From: Omphalotus guepiniiformis
Lineage: Eukaryota > Basidiomycota > Agaricomycetes > Agaricales > Omphalotaceae
NCBI GenBank assembly: GCA_028554645.1
Contig: JAQOOI010000064.1
Span: 992,001 to 1,056,000, forward strand
Length of the DNA stretch: 64,000 nt
Reading direction: 5' to 3'
The position numbers and the translations under genes are program-made. Each line of letters starts with the position of its first letter. Within the stretch, counting starts at the first letter, position 1. Below are positions 44,481-55,425 of the stretch, in pieces. Under the pieces are notes generated by a model, which had not been told where the DNA came from, searched no databases, and saw only the letters and a program-made list of their open reading frames with translations.

Positions 44481-44656
44481 CATTCTATCGATAGATGTAA
44501 GGTAGAAGGCGTCTGCCCACCTTTTAACACATGAAGTCTTCGAAAGTCGAAAGTTTCGGAATCTGCCGTTGAGATTTGGCGCGCGGTTAGCAGTCCCTAT
44601 AATTCTACAATACACATAGCAACTTGCAACCTTCATTGAATCTGTTGAGGTCAACG

Positions 44657-46572
44657 ATGTCTCAAGGACTGCATTCTCTTACTACAATCATCAAACGGTA
44701 TGGACGCGTCTTCCCAACTTTCAATGTCCAAGACTCATAACTTGGTGCATCAGTCTCGAAGCTGCAACTTCACGGATCGAGGATCTCGCAGCTGCAGCCC
44801 CAGGATGGCCTGCTAGCAGACCAGAGACAGCTCAACAAGAAATAAGCTCTGCATCTTATGCTACTCCTTCGTCACCAGCTCCCCCACCACCAGCTCCCGT
44901 CGCAGTTGCACAAGATCCCAAGAGTGTGGTTGTATTTCAGGAGACCATTATCGACGGAAAACTCAAGTCTTTTGTGGACTTGACGAAATCGTTCGCCGGT
45001 GAAAGCGTGGTTGAGATAGTATGATCTTGTTTCTTCCCGCTCTGAACTGGCCTGAGTTGATTATGACGGTACTAGGTACTTCTCGTGGAGAAGCAATTCA
45101 AAGAGATTCGAGATTTCATTGGCGTTGCCGCTGCGTGCACGAAACCGGATGAGCAAGCTATCCCAACCCTTCTAACACCAATACATTCTACCATCGAGGC
45201 CATCTCTCGTTTGAAGGAAGCCAACCGTAAAGATAGGGACTGGTATACGCATCTGATGGTAATTGGCGAAGGTGCATCTTGGGTTGCTTGGGTCGTCAAT
45301 GTAAGCCTGTAATCCATATAAAGGCCTGACGATTAAAATGACTTTGTGTAGCCCAAACCAGCCCCGTATATCGGTGAGATTAAAGATCAAGCGCTTTACT
45401 ATGGTAATAGAGTCATCAAGGAATTCAAGGACAAGTACGATATATTCTTCTTTTGTACGTTTTACGCTCATCGATATGATTGTCACCAGAGACGCAAGGC
45501 ATGCAGAATGGGTCAGAGCATTCACTTCACTCCTGGAGGAAACTCGCAAGTATGTTTTGGAGTATCACACCACCGGGCTTTCATGGAATCCCAATGTAGG
45601 ACAATGATTTTGCATTCGACGGAAAGCACTAACAATGTATAGGGCGTTCCTGTTTCAGAGTATTCGGCAAAACCTGCAGCTTCAGGAGGTGCTGCCCCTC
45701 CACCACCACCACCACCCCCACCTCCCGTGGCCCCACCACCTCCGCCACCTGCGACTGGCGCTGGAGTTGCTCCTGTTGGCGGTCCTGCGGCTGTCTTTGC
45801 AGAGATCAACCGTGGGGAAGAAGTAACCAAAGGGCTGCGCAAAGTGGACAAGAGCGAAATGACTCACAAAAACCCTGCTTTACGTGCGAGTAGTGTCGTC
45901 CCCAGCTCTTCGGGAACTGGTGAGAGGAGCATCAATCTGATCATAATGTTGTTGTCATTTTTCCTCACTATTTTCTTGTTCTAGCCCCCAAGAAGCCTAT
46001 CAAGCCTTCGAAGCCCCATGCTCTTATGGGCAAGAAACCGTCTAAATTTGCCCTAGAGGGAAAAACGTGGAATATTGAATACTTTGAGGAAGACAAGAGT
46101 CTCGTTGTTGAAGACGCTCAACTTAACCAGGTTGTCAATATCTTTGGTTGCAAGAATAGCATTATTCAAGTCAAAGGCAAAGTGAATGCTGTGTCATTAG
46201 GTTCGTTCTGTGCCCGTGATATGAATCGCTCGGCCGCTCATTCACCCAGCAGTGAATTGCGTCAAGACTCAAGTGTTGATCAACTCTGTGGTTTCTGCGG
46301 TGTCTATCACAAAGTCTCCGTCCTTCACGGTTCAGATCACCGGCTCTGCGCCCACCATACAAGTTGATTCGACGGATGCAGGAATGATTTATCTCTCCAA
46401 GGAAAGCTTGAATACTGAGATCACGACTGCCAAGTGCAGCTCGATCAATGTGCAACTTCCGGTTGAAGGAGAAGAAGAGGGGGTATTTGAGGAGCAGGCG
46501 ATACCAGAGATGCTACGGACATATGTGAAAGAAGGGAAGCTGGTTACGAATGTTGTTGAGCATATTGGATAA
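44657..46572 (+). CDS. srv2: adenylyl cyclase-associated protein CAP/Srv2
   Basis: Eight exons (44657-44697, 44754-45018, 45076-45300, 45352-45434, 45490-45595, 45643-45919, 45985-46200, 46253-46572) give about 510 residues. The N-terminus has the cyclase-binding repeat RLEAATSRIEDL, then the helical folded domain (FVDLTKSFAGESVVEIV, WYTHLMVIGEGASWVAWV), a polyproline stretch, a WH2-like segment (GLRKVDKSEMTHKNPALR) and the C-terminal beta-helix CARP domain (KFALEGKTWNIEYFE, VNIFGCKNSIIQVKGKVNAV). CAP recycles actin from cofilin-bound filaments and links cyclase to Ras in fungi. Introns are canonical. Confidence 0.93.
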
Positions 46573-46842
46573 AAGTATGTCGAGTATGTCGAGCATGTAT
46601 ATCCGAAGCCGGACAATTCCGGGGAACGAATGAGAAACCGAAAGTTCAAGTCAGATGACGTCGTGAATTGTTGAGACGCGGACTAGACGCATTTATCGTA
46701 AACCTCGATTATTTCTTTGTTGGTTTTTAACATAAGCCAGCTCCGTCTTTCTGCTTCCCACTAGCTGTCGACTTTCCTTCCTTCCCCTTCTATCTATCAT
46801 TTTATCTTTATCCTCAAGTCTATATAGTTCTTTCTATTAGCC

Positions 46843-49800
46843 ATGGATAATGCCGGATGGCATGCTCATCGGCGCGCTCAAAGGGTCAGTCTATCCCGTT
46901 CACCAGCGCGCTTTTCATTCAAGTATTGTATTCTTGCAGGAAACTGGCTACTTTAATTCCCCACATCGTGGTACAGATGGAAAGTTTCTGCCCGTGGAGC
47001 AAGTTGGACCGATGGACGAGCAGTTCATCGGAGGATTCCATCCATCACCATCACCCTCACCCGGACCACCACCTCTTCCGGCGAAGGACGACATCTACAA
47101 TGATCCTACGTTCCGTTTACGCACACCAAGTCAACCCTCAATATCTTCAAGTCAATTGACACGCATGAGTGCCGTCGAGAGATCGAGGACGTTGCGCGTA
47201 GCGCGGATGAATCCACATCTTCAGGTTAGTACTTGAGAGTTGTTTTACGCTGATGTGCTTCTTAACTCGTGCAACAGTTCATGGTTGGTCCATTGCTAAG
47301 GTACTACTGGTTATTCTCTTGACTACTCAGATGGGCGGTGTTAACATCAGTATTGCTAAGATATGATACAACCGATCAAAATGGTATTTGGCACGGTGCC
47401 GCTCTCATAGTCAGTATGTCTGGACTCTCATCAGCTGTTGATTCTTGTTAGTTTGAATGGTCTCTAGCTGCCGATTCTGGCTCTACGTACGAGCCATATC
47501 CGATGTTGACTTACGAATGGGACCCGGATAAGACAACCAGACATCAGCGGTCTAGAACTTCAAAGCGCAATGCTGAAAAATCGTTCGACTTGGGCCCTCA
47601 TCCTGCCGATCCTCATTCAACCTCTGTAGTCATGATTGCCACCGAAATGGACGGCGACGCATCCCATGGACCCAACTTCTCGTCAGAACAGGCGCCCGGG
47701 CAAGAGATATGGGTTTACGGAGGCTCTGGTGGGCATGTATCTAGATCTATTACTTGAGCAGTTCACCTCTAATGGCTTCATATAGGACCTTTACGTTTTG
47801 GCGATTCATGATCCATATACCACTGGGACGGAATGAAATGGAAATTGATTATTATATTAATAATGGTCAGCGAATGCGGTTCTTCGTTCCCGGACGAAAT
47901 CAAAATATGAGATGGGCAAGTTATTCGGTAAGTACACAGCCGTACGTCCATCTACTATGACTCATGTTCTTTGCAGTGCAATGGGTTCTCAGCTGGTGTG
48001 AACCCGGACGATTTCCGTGGTCCTGGTTTCCAAAGCGGTTACGACCCGTGCTGGATGGATTTACTCTCAAAACATGTTGAAGAGCCTTTTCATGTGCTAG
48101 TGGGGGGTGGAGATCAACTGTACTGTGATGGGTGCGTTGCTGTGTGTTTCTTAGCTGCCGATTCGGCATTGAATTGTTATACAGACTCACGCGAGAGCCA
48201 GAACTGCAAGACTGGATGTCAAAAATGAAACCTGAGGAGAAGAAAGCTTTCCCCCTCACAGATGAAATTGCCGAGGCTATCGATCGCTTTTACTTCAACC
48301 ATTACTGTCATGCCTTTCGGACTGGCGCTTTCGCGCGGGCGAATAGTTCGATGTATGTGCTTCTCTCGCCTGATTAGCCAACCGATTGACGGCCTGTTTA
48401 GACCCATGATGAACATGTGTGGTGAGTAACTGTTGTCTACATTTACAGCATAATGATTAATTTATTGCCAAAGATGACCATGGTAAGTTAAACAGTATGT
48501 ACTAGAGTCGCGACTGACGTCTTTCATATGCTGTCAGATATCGTATGCGCACTCGTACTCTTCTTTTCAGCCATAGCTCACGCTTCATAAACCAGATCGA
48601 CGGTTTCGGTAGCTGTATGTCTCAAAGTTTATGACTTTGGTCCCGGTTTTACTCATATCTCACAGATCCAGATGACCTTCAGACCGCCCCAGTTTTTCGA
48701 ACGTAAATTTTCACTCGGTCAAGTTATTGCCGCGTCACTGATCATACAGCTTTACAGAATTGGATCGCGAGGATATTTTTTCTTTTTGTTGTTCCAATGC
48801 TTTCTGAACGGTAGCGTCCTTATCAGTTCTCTCACTGATGTATCTACTGATGCTACCGTTATTCGTGTCCAGTGGAAGTGGACGGTCTTGACGACCGGAA
48901 CCACGTAAATAGATCAGTCATTATCGGAGGGCATGGGCCTTATGTCCCCTTCCCTTCACACTCGTTTTTGGGCTTTCTCGGTCCGCAGACGTCTATTCTT
49001 TTGCTTGACTGCAGGTGAGCATCCGGCTCTTGATCCAACAATTGAACTCATGTATGAATTGCTTCCAGAGCCGAGCGAAAGAAGGATCGAGTCTGCAGCC
49101 CCATGGAGTATGAGAAGGTGTTTGCTCGTTTGAACGAGCTACCCCCGATGGTTGAACACCTCGTCGTTCAATTGGGTATGGATTACCTCGCTTATGCGTT
49201 TTTCTCATCGCTTCATCTACTTCAGGTATACCTATCGCTTATCCTCGCATGGTGGCTTTGGAGAGAGCGCTAGACTCCAAATTCAATCCCCTTGTTGCGC
49301 TCGGTAGAAATGGTTCCCTTGGTCTCTCCGGTTTCGTCAACAAGTTCAATGCGGAAGCGGAATTGCTAGATGATTTGGTTCGCTATGCTGCCCAGTCCAT
49401 TTCATCTTTAGCTCATGCGATTATACATAGAACGACCACTGGACGGCTCGAACCCATAAAGTCAGTCTTGCTATTCTGCACCTTATTAATGTTACTGAAC
49501 TCTACTGGGCAGAGGGAACGTAATTGGTTGATTGAACAACTACAGAACTTTGCCTTGACCAAACGTATCCGAGTGACATTCTTATCTGGTGATGTGCACT
49601 GCGCCGCTGTTGGGTTGTTCAGAACTTTAAAGGTGAAAAATCAACCGGAAGTAGTACCGGCAATGGATTACCGTTACATGGTCAATGTAGTTTCAAGTGC
49701 GTCGTCGATTTATACCATTGGTAAAGCAGGTCCTGAGACTTGGTTTAAGGTGCCATTGTAAATACACCGCCGTAAGGGTAATAATTCGAATTATCAGAGG

Positions 49801-50214
49801 AAACCACTAATGTCATTTTTCAGGCCAGGCGGTGTCATAGCACTTGTATCGTCGCTAGCAAGTAAGACGCACAGGACAATGCACCACCTCCATACTGATG
49901 AGACAATGGTATATAGTTTCGTTGTCAAACACATCGCACAACTAAAGCGTGAATTTTGCAGATACCTCTCTTTGACAAGGACCCAGACGGTAGCAGTCGA
50001 AAGCAAAAGTACATAATGGGTCGGAGAAATTGGTGCATCACTTCTTGGGACGAGTCTACCGGAGATTTGATTTTCGAGATTCGTGTCGAAAAAGAAAAGG
50101 GAGTTGGCCGCACGATTGGGTGAGTTAGCGCATAGGTAGGACGGGTTGCTTATGACTGATACGCTATGTAGATATACCGTTCGGACCCCGCCACCTCGCT
50201 GGAATCGAGGATGA
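46843..50214 (+). CDS. PhoD-like metallophosphatase (fungal PhoD_2 type)
   Basis: Twenty-three exons: 46843-46884, 46940-47224, 47278-47300, 47361-47413, 47468-47736, 47787-47927, 47977-48131, 48185-48352, 48402-48421, 48474-48482, 48538-48542, 48596-48614, 48666-48702, 48758-48810, 48873-49014, 49069-49175, 49226-49377, 49431-49460, 49513-49696, 49750-49771, 49824-49908, 49962-50119, 50172-50214 (about 733 residues). Catalytic landmarks are SCNGFSAGVNPDDFRG, VGGGDQLYCDG, NMCDDHDIIDGFGSYPDD, LLLDCRAERKKD, NDHWTARTHKRERNW and FLSGDVHCAAVG. Metal ligands (Asp, DDHD, His of DVH) are intact. The DDHD region lies on exons of 20, 9, 5 and 19 nt. The join near 47728-47787 is off frame with the obvious GT-AG borders; a GT-GG pair at 47737-47786 keeps it. 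Substrate is unknown. Confidence 0.85.
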
Positions 50215-50338
50215 GATTATTCATCACTTCTCAGTCCATTACTTTCGCATCGCACGCTCCTTTCTGTTCTTTATCTCAGATACCCTTAATAATGATCCCC
50301 ATACAATATGTCTAATATAATAAGAGTTATTGCAAACC

Positions 50339-52202
50339 TCATTGATAGAAATCATCTGCATATGGTGCATCTTTGCCTTGAGCCCAAAGTGTGTTGTCAC
50401 TGGAAGGATGATAAAAAGCCGACTCTTCACCAACTTCTTCCTCTCCATTTTCAGATGTATACCCACTGCGTCCTCCAGGTGTGTCACCGTAGTTCCCGAG
50501 AGTAGGTGCGGGAGAATCCGCGGAATCTTCTGCTACATCTGCAACGGTGCTAGCGTGCCGTAGAGGACTTGGTTGTGGCTGCATCGCCGCGTACGACATT
50601 GAGCTAATCGGTCTCTCATCGTTACCCACTGAAGGTGATTTATCTTTGATCACCGTCTTCGCTTTCTTTCGTGCGTCGGCCTGCTGCCGCTTCTTAGTGC
50701 GCTGTGCCTTTTTCTCGGCAGCTGCTTTGTCCTGCGCAGCCAGCTGAGCCAGGTTGACTTCAGCTTCTTGCTCTTCACGTTCATCAAATTCCCACTGCTC
50801 AGCCATGAACTGGGGGTAGCGTTCGCATATAGGTTGCCATGTACGTGCCTGCTCTTCGCTGACTATCGAGCTAGGATCATCAAGAATTGCGTCGATGTCA
50901 GGAGGGGGAGGGTATTCAAAATCAGGTCCCGCATTGATCTGCACAGAGGCATCGTTGAAAAGCGATATGAAGGGATAATATCCGAGCGTGCCGTCATCGA
51001 AAGGATTGTCTTTATGGGACTCCTTGAACCCTTCACGGTAGCGTTTCTTCTCCTTGGCCTTTCGGTCAGTCGTGCGGAGTTGTAGGTAGTCATAGATATC
51101 CTGGAATGCAACACCCTGACATTCACCGTTTACGAAGAAAGATATGCGAGACTGAGGTAGAACGGGCAGTGGCCTTAGGTTGGCGTTTTTGTCGTTGACT
51201 ACATTTGTGGGGCCACCAGAGCGTTCAGGTAACTTGGCACCACCTTTCTTAGAGGATGAAGGCACAGAAGATGTGTTTGGAGTTTTACCGGAGTAATCCA
51301 TAAGAGCAATCATTTCCTTTGACTGCGGATACTCCTGCATTTCAAACATCTCCTGACCTTTGAAATCGATAGCAATACGCTCGCGATTGAGATGTGCAGG
51401 ATCATAGGGGTCTTTGGGGTTTGGAATTCGCCTGGGGGGAAGAGAAATGTACATTCCGACTACATCACCCGAAGAAAAAGGGCGGCCATAAGGACGAGGA
51501 CGCGACAGAGTGACCTTGTCACCAGTCTTGTCGCGGTAGCCGTAACTGTATCCGTCAAGTCCAACGGGACCGTTCAGAGGAGCCTCTCGCCGACCCCAGC
51601 CTACTCTGACGTGACAGCCATCCCTTCTCCCGTCACTTGATGAATCCCCACCACCATGAAGAATTTTGACTTCCATGTACCATTTCCCTTCACGCACTGG
51701 CGCATTACAGCGCGCACTGCGATATCCTTTTGTACCGAGAAGTCCCAAACCATCCTTTGTGACATGTACGAATGGACTGCGGTCTTCCCAGCTGGCCCTG
51801 TACGAACGTGGATTGCTCTCGATAGTACGAAAATGGATGGTGGACCCCGAGGGCTTCAGCCCCGCAGGCATGTAGCGAAAACCAACACGATTGACGCCAA
51901 TGAGTTCGGTCTTGAAATAGTTGGACCCATCTGCGATAGGAACGAATATTGGGCCACGAGAAACGGTGAGTTGAGGACGAGAGAAGAGGTCAGTGCGAGA
52001 AGTAAGAACTCTTGAGATAAATGAGCGCTTTGAATGCGAGAATTGAGAGGGGAAATACACACTCTGGAGTTCCTGGGTCAGATGGAGCAGGTGAAGTAGC
52101 AGGCTGCTGTACGCCTCGCTTTCTTTTCTTGTTTGCTGGATGATTGAGGATGGGCTGAGGAGAGGGTGCCTCTGGAGGCGGTGAGGAGAATTCAGCAAGC
52201 AT
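50339..52202 (-). CDS. ash2: Ash2/Bre2-like SPRY subunit of the COMPASS H3K4 methyltransferase
   Basis: Two exons (52202-52063, 52010-50339) give about 603 residues. The start at 52202 (MLAEFSSPPPEA) is followed by a basic KKRKRG motif. The split SPRY domain contains FRYMPAGLKPSG, DRSPFVHVTKDGLGLLGTKG, REGKWYMEVKIL, HVRVGWGRREAPLNGPVG, DGYSYGYRDKTGDKV, ISFFVNGECQGVAFQDI and YYPFISLFNDASVQIN. These match Ash2L/Bre2, which with Rbbp5 stimulates Set1. A Lys/Ala-rich coiled-coil and a disordered tail follow. No PHD or winged-helix domain is seen at the N-terminus, so it is Bre2-like in architecture. The single intron is canonical. It is divergent from the protoglobin gene (214 bp). Confidence 0.88.
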
Positions 52203-52416
52203 GCCGTTTCCCAATTTGGACTCGAAAGTGGCGCATCTGGATTCCAGTCCCTGACCTGGACCTCTCACACAGCCCCTCCTCGTCCCTCACTTACAGTAAT
52301 GGTCTCGATTCGTTCTCGGTCTCCGTTCTTTTACAAGTCATTCTATTGGCTGCTGTCGTTATTTTAAAGCGACAAGCAATCCCGGACATTCTCGTATCCA
52401 TTCTTATCGTCCTCTA

Positions 52417-53437
52417 ATGTCCAACGACACCATAGAACCCATCTCAGAGCAACTTCAAGAGGACGGCGGACGGACTACTCCTCATGCAGAGGCGCCAGTT
52501 TGTCCTGTCTCCGGCCAATCAGCACCTGACGCCTCTGCGTGTCCAATGTCGGCCGCGGAGCGTACGACACAAGAAATAGACCCAGTTCTACTACGAACGT
52601 CGTTGGAGGATCGCATGACATATATCAAGGACTTCATCATGTGGGGACGTGCAGACCAGGACATACTGAACAAGGTTGCGCCTTTGGTAAACGACATGAT
52701 TCCCAACGTCGTAGACGACCTGTATGCCAAGTTGTTCGACTTTGACATCACTAAACAAGTGCGCTCGTTTTTTCCCGTGAAAAAATTTCTCTTGCTGATT
52801 TGTATCTTTAGGTATTTCTAAAGAGGAACGAGGCATGTGCACTTCGTTTTCAACACGTCATATACTAACCCCTGGCCAGGGTTTTGACGGTCCATTACCA
52901 ACAAAACTAGAAGATTTGACGCTGGACAGTCCACAGCTTGTGTATCGAAAGGCAAGGCGTTTGAATGGTCTTTACTTTATATCTTTTGTCCTAACAATGT
53001 CTTCCAGATCTTTATGAAGTCGTGGGCTCGTCGTGTTTTGACATCCGACTATTCATCTGGAAAAACTTGGGCATTCATGGACAAAGTAGGGATTATGCAC
53101 ACTGGCGTGAAATCGTTCAAGCATCGAGCACATGTATCACCTCTCGTCGTGCCTTGTGAGTCTGTAATCTCTAAAGCCAAGTTTCAGCCCCTGATACCCC
53201 GATTTCAGACCGTGATTGTGCCCTGACACTTGGTTGGGTGCAGACTGTACTACAGACGGCAATTTTACAACTGAAAGATGATGATTTAACCATGCCTGAA
53301 AAGATCAGTGCTATTGCTGCCATCAGCAAGGTTTGTATACATCCCAACCATTCTCAGACAAACCTATCCTAACTTCTCTCTTCAAGGTTATCTGGATACA
53401 GAATGATTTATTCGCAAGGCATTATATCAATGAATGA
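52417..53437 (+). CDS. protoglobin-family heme protein
   Basis: Six exons (52417-52758, 52812-52832, 52880-52951, 53008-53155, 53209-53330, 53387-53437) give about 251 residues. The globin-sensor/protoglobin fold is recognised by DRMTYIKDFIMWGRADQDIL, APLVNDMIPNVVDDLYAKLF, KSWARRVLTSDYSSGKTW, KVGIMHTGVKSFKHRAHVSP and PYRDCALTLGWVQTVLQTAI. His in KSFKHRAHVSPLVVPY may be the proximal heme ligand. The disordered first 50 residues hold two Cys-Pro pairs (C29-P30, C42-P43) like heme-regulatory motifs. Two consecutive introns are GC-AG: 52833-52879 (GAG|GCATGT) and 52952-53007 (AAG|GCAAGG), and the exon before them is 21 nt. The role is unknown; gas sensing or NO/O2 binding is a guess from the family. 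Confidence 0.82.
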
Positions 53438-53608
53438 TCGCAAGTTGGTACTTTTGTAGAACCATATACAACAGTGTATCTATAATTAATGTGTTAAGAC
53501 TACAACAATGCATGCCTCACTTCTGGCAATTTCTCAATCACACTGTCGGAACCTTAATCCTGAGTTTTACGGGTTCCAAATTCCCCACCGTAACTAGTAG
53601 GTAACCCT

Positions 53609-55315
53609 CTACACAATTTCCATTGGAGTTGCTGCTTCCGTACCAAACAGCTGAGCATCTTCCTCCATATCCTCCCCTTCGCCAACATTATTGACTCCCT
53701 CGGCATCTGAATCTGAGTCACGGTCTCCATCGAGCATAATACCCTCCTTCTTTAGTCGCTGCTTTTCTTTCATCTCATCACGCTGTGCTTGTTTCATTTC
53801 CAAATCGGCCGTCAATTTCTTCAACGCGTCTTCGAACCGTTTCTGAAGAGGAAAAGGTAAGTCTGACAGTATATTGATCTGACATAAAAGAACTGACCTT
53901 GATTAGTGGATTCGCCGAGCTAGCGATCTCGTTGCCCTTCTTCGCAACCGCGGCCTCCAGATCACGAATCTCTTCATTCAACAACTTTCGAGCCTGCACA
54001 TCGTCGTCGTCGTCGTCGTCTTCATCTTCCTCTTCCTCGCTTTCATCATCCTCATCATCTTCATCATCACCATCCTCATCCTCCTCATCACCAAGTGCCA
54101 GATCCAGTTCCGCTGCCAGCTCTTCATCAATATCACCATCTGGCTCTTCCTCTCCATCACCCTCATCTTCTCCATCATCCCCTAGCCCTCCCGGTGTAGG
54201 TGCATCACCAGTGTCGGAGATAGCGGGAGTAGGTGCGTCGAGAGGTTCTTCTCGCTCGATGAACTCGGAGTCCGAAAGGTCAGGATTGACATTCTCGAGA
54301 ATTTCTGTTGAAAAACAACACTCGTATCTAAGGTTTCAAGTGAATAGCCACGTAACATACCGTACTTAATCTCCGATGCTAGTGCATCTTGTTCTAGTAA
54401 CCTCTCCACTTCTTGTTCCACAGTCTCAATTGTCTACAGCAAGATGAGAATCATGAAATAATTTGGGATACCAATCATTATATGCATACACGCCTATTAA
54501 TCCGCTTCCGGAACCGTCGTTTTCGTACATGGTTCAACGGAGGTGTCATTCCATGGGGCCAGATGAAGTCGTCAATATTGAATCCTTTCAGCTGAGACAT
54601 GGCGTCTTCATTGTCGAGGGGATCCTCTACGACGAGCATCTGATAACATTTTGTTAACAATTACAGCATATAAGGTGAAAAGGACGTGGATCGACCTGAC
54701 ATATGTCCGCAACTTTGAACATTTGCTTGTTATCGAGCGTCTTTTGAGACTCAATGATACATGGAAGATCCACAAGCTTCGATGAGTAAGTCGTGTTGCC
54801 AATGTGAAACACAGCTCGCCGTGAATCTGGAGACTTGGTAAGAAGTATGAAGCAGTCGTCTGTGTTGAGGTATACCCACCCTTAAATTTGAACCACACGT
54901 CAGGCGTTACTTCCCTCGCAGTAACCATCTTCCTCAGTTTTTCACAATCCTCTCCAGGAGGCATACGCAGAATGAACTGCTCTTCGAAAGCCAAGTCTTC
55001 ATCATCCGAGTCCAGTTCCCGGTCATACTGACCAAGAAAGGACATCCCAGGAGCCTGAGCTGCGGCTTTTTCACTGAGCTTGAGCTTGAGCTTGGGTTGG
55101 AACTTGGCCCGCGTTGCACCAGATCGAGTCGTACGTTCCACAGGTGTTTCTGTAGATGCCAGAGTGACATGGCTTGCTGTGCGTAGACGTGAGGACGTGC
55201 GGGAGCCTGAAGCAGTAGTATTGGAAGAAACTGGAGGCGGATCTACACTGCTTGAAGGGCCCGCCTGAGGTTGTTGTGGTTCCGGATCGTCCACGATTAT
55301 CACGTCTTCATCCAT
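53609..55315 (-). CDS. taf7: TFIID subunit TAF7
   Basis: Six exons (55315-54880, 54826-54696, 54639-54490, 54433-54361, 54304-53898, 53842-53609) give about 476 residues. The TAFII55 domain is clear: EEQFILRMPPGEDCEKL, TPDVWFKFK, SRRAVFHIGNTTYSSKLVDL, PCIIESQKTLDNKQ, VADICQMLVVEDPL and HGMTPPLNHVRKRRFRKR. Next comes a very acidic stretch with Asp/Glu runs encoded partly by a GTC repeat around 54001-54020, then a coiled-coil (KRFEDALKKLTADLEMK). TAF7 binds TAF1 and controls its acetyltransferase activity before promoter release. ATG 55315 is chosen (MDEDVIIVDD); an in-frame ATG at 55411 would overlap the divergent E2 promoter. Introns are canonical. Confidence 0.92.
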
Positions 55316-55425
55316 TGTAACCCCAGAGCAACTTGAGAGAGGGTAAGGAGGGTCACGTGCACAAAGTCCCCCTTTCATGAATTGAGACGCTCGCCGCGTT
55401 CTGCTCCCCATTTCAATTTGCGACC
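55316..55425. promoter_or_regulatory. 110-bp divergent TAF7/E2 promoter with CACGTG
   Basis: The start codons of TAF7 (minus, 55315) and the E2 gene (plus, 55426) are 110 bp apart. GGTCACGTGCAC lies at about 55351-55362. It is the fourth promoter in this window carrying a CACGTG core. Confidence 0.45.

Noticed and set aside
47781..47830. Alternative reading DLYVLAIHDPYTTGTE after the PhoD intron
   Set aside because: It looks protein-like but stops at once, while the other frame (TFWRF, MEIDYYINNG, FFVPGRNQNMRW) matches the family.
54434..54490. Suspected non-canonical intron in TAF7
   Set aside because: Using the donor CGT|GTATGC at 54489 with acceptor CTGTAG gives a canonical intron and the conserved RINRRTIE join.
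55316..55411. Longer TAF7 start at 55411
   Set aside because: It adds 32 residues without likeness to the family and would occupy nearly the whole 110-bp divergent promoter.
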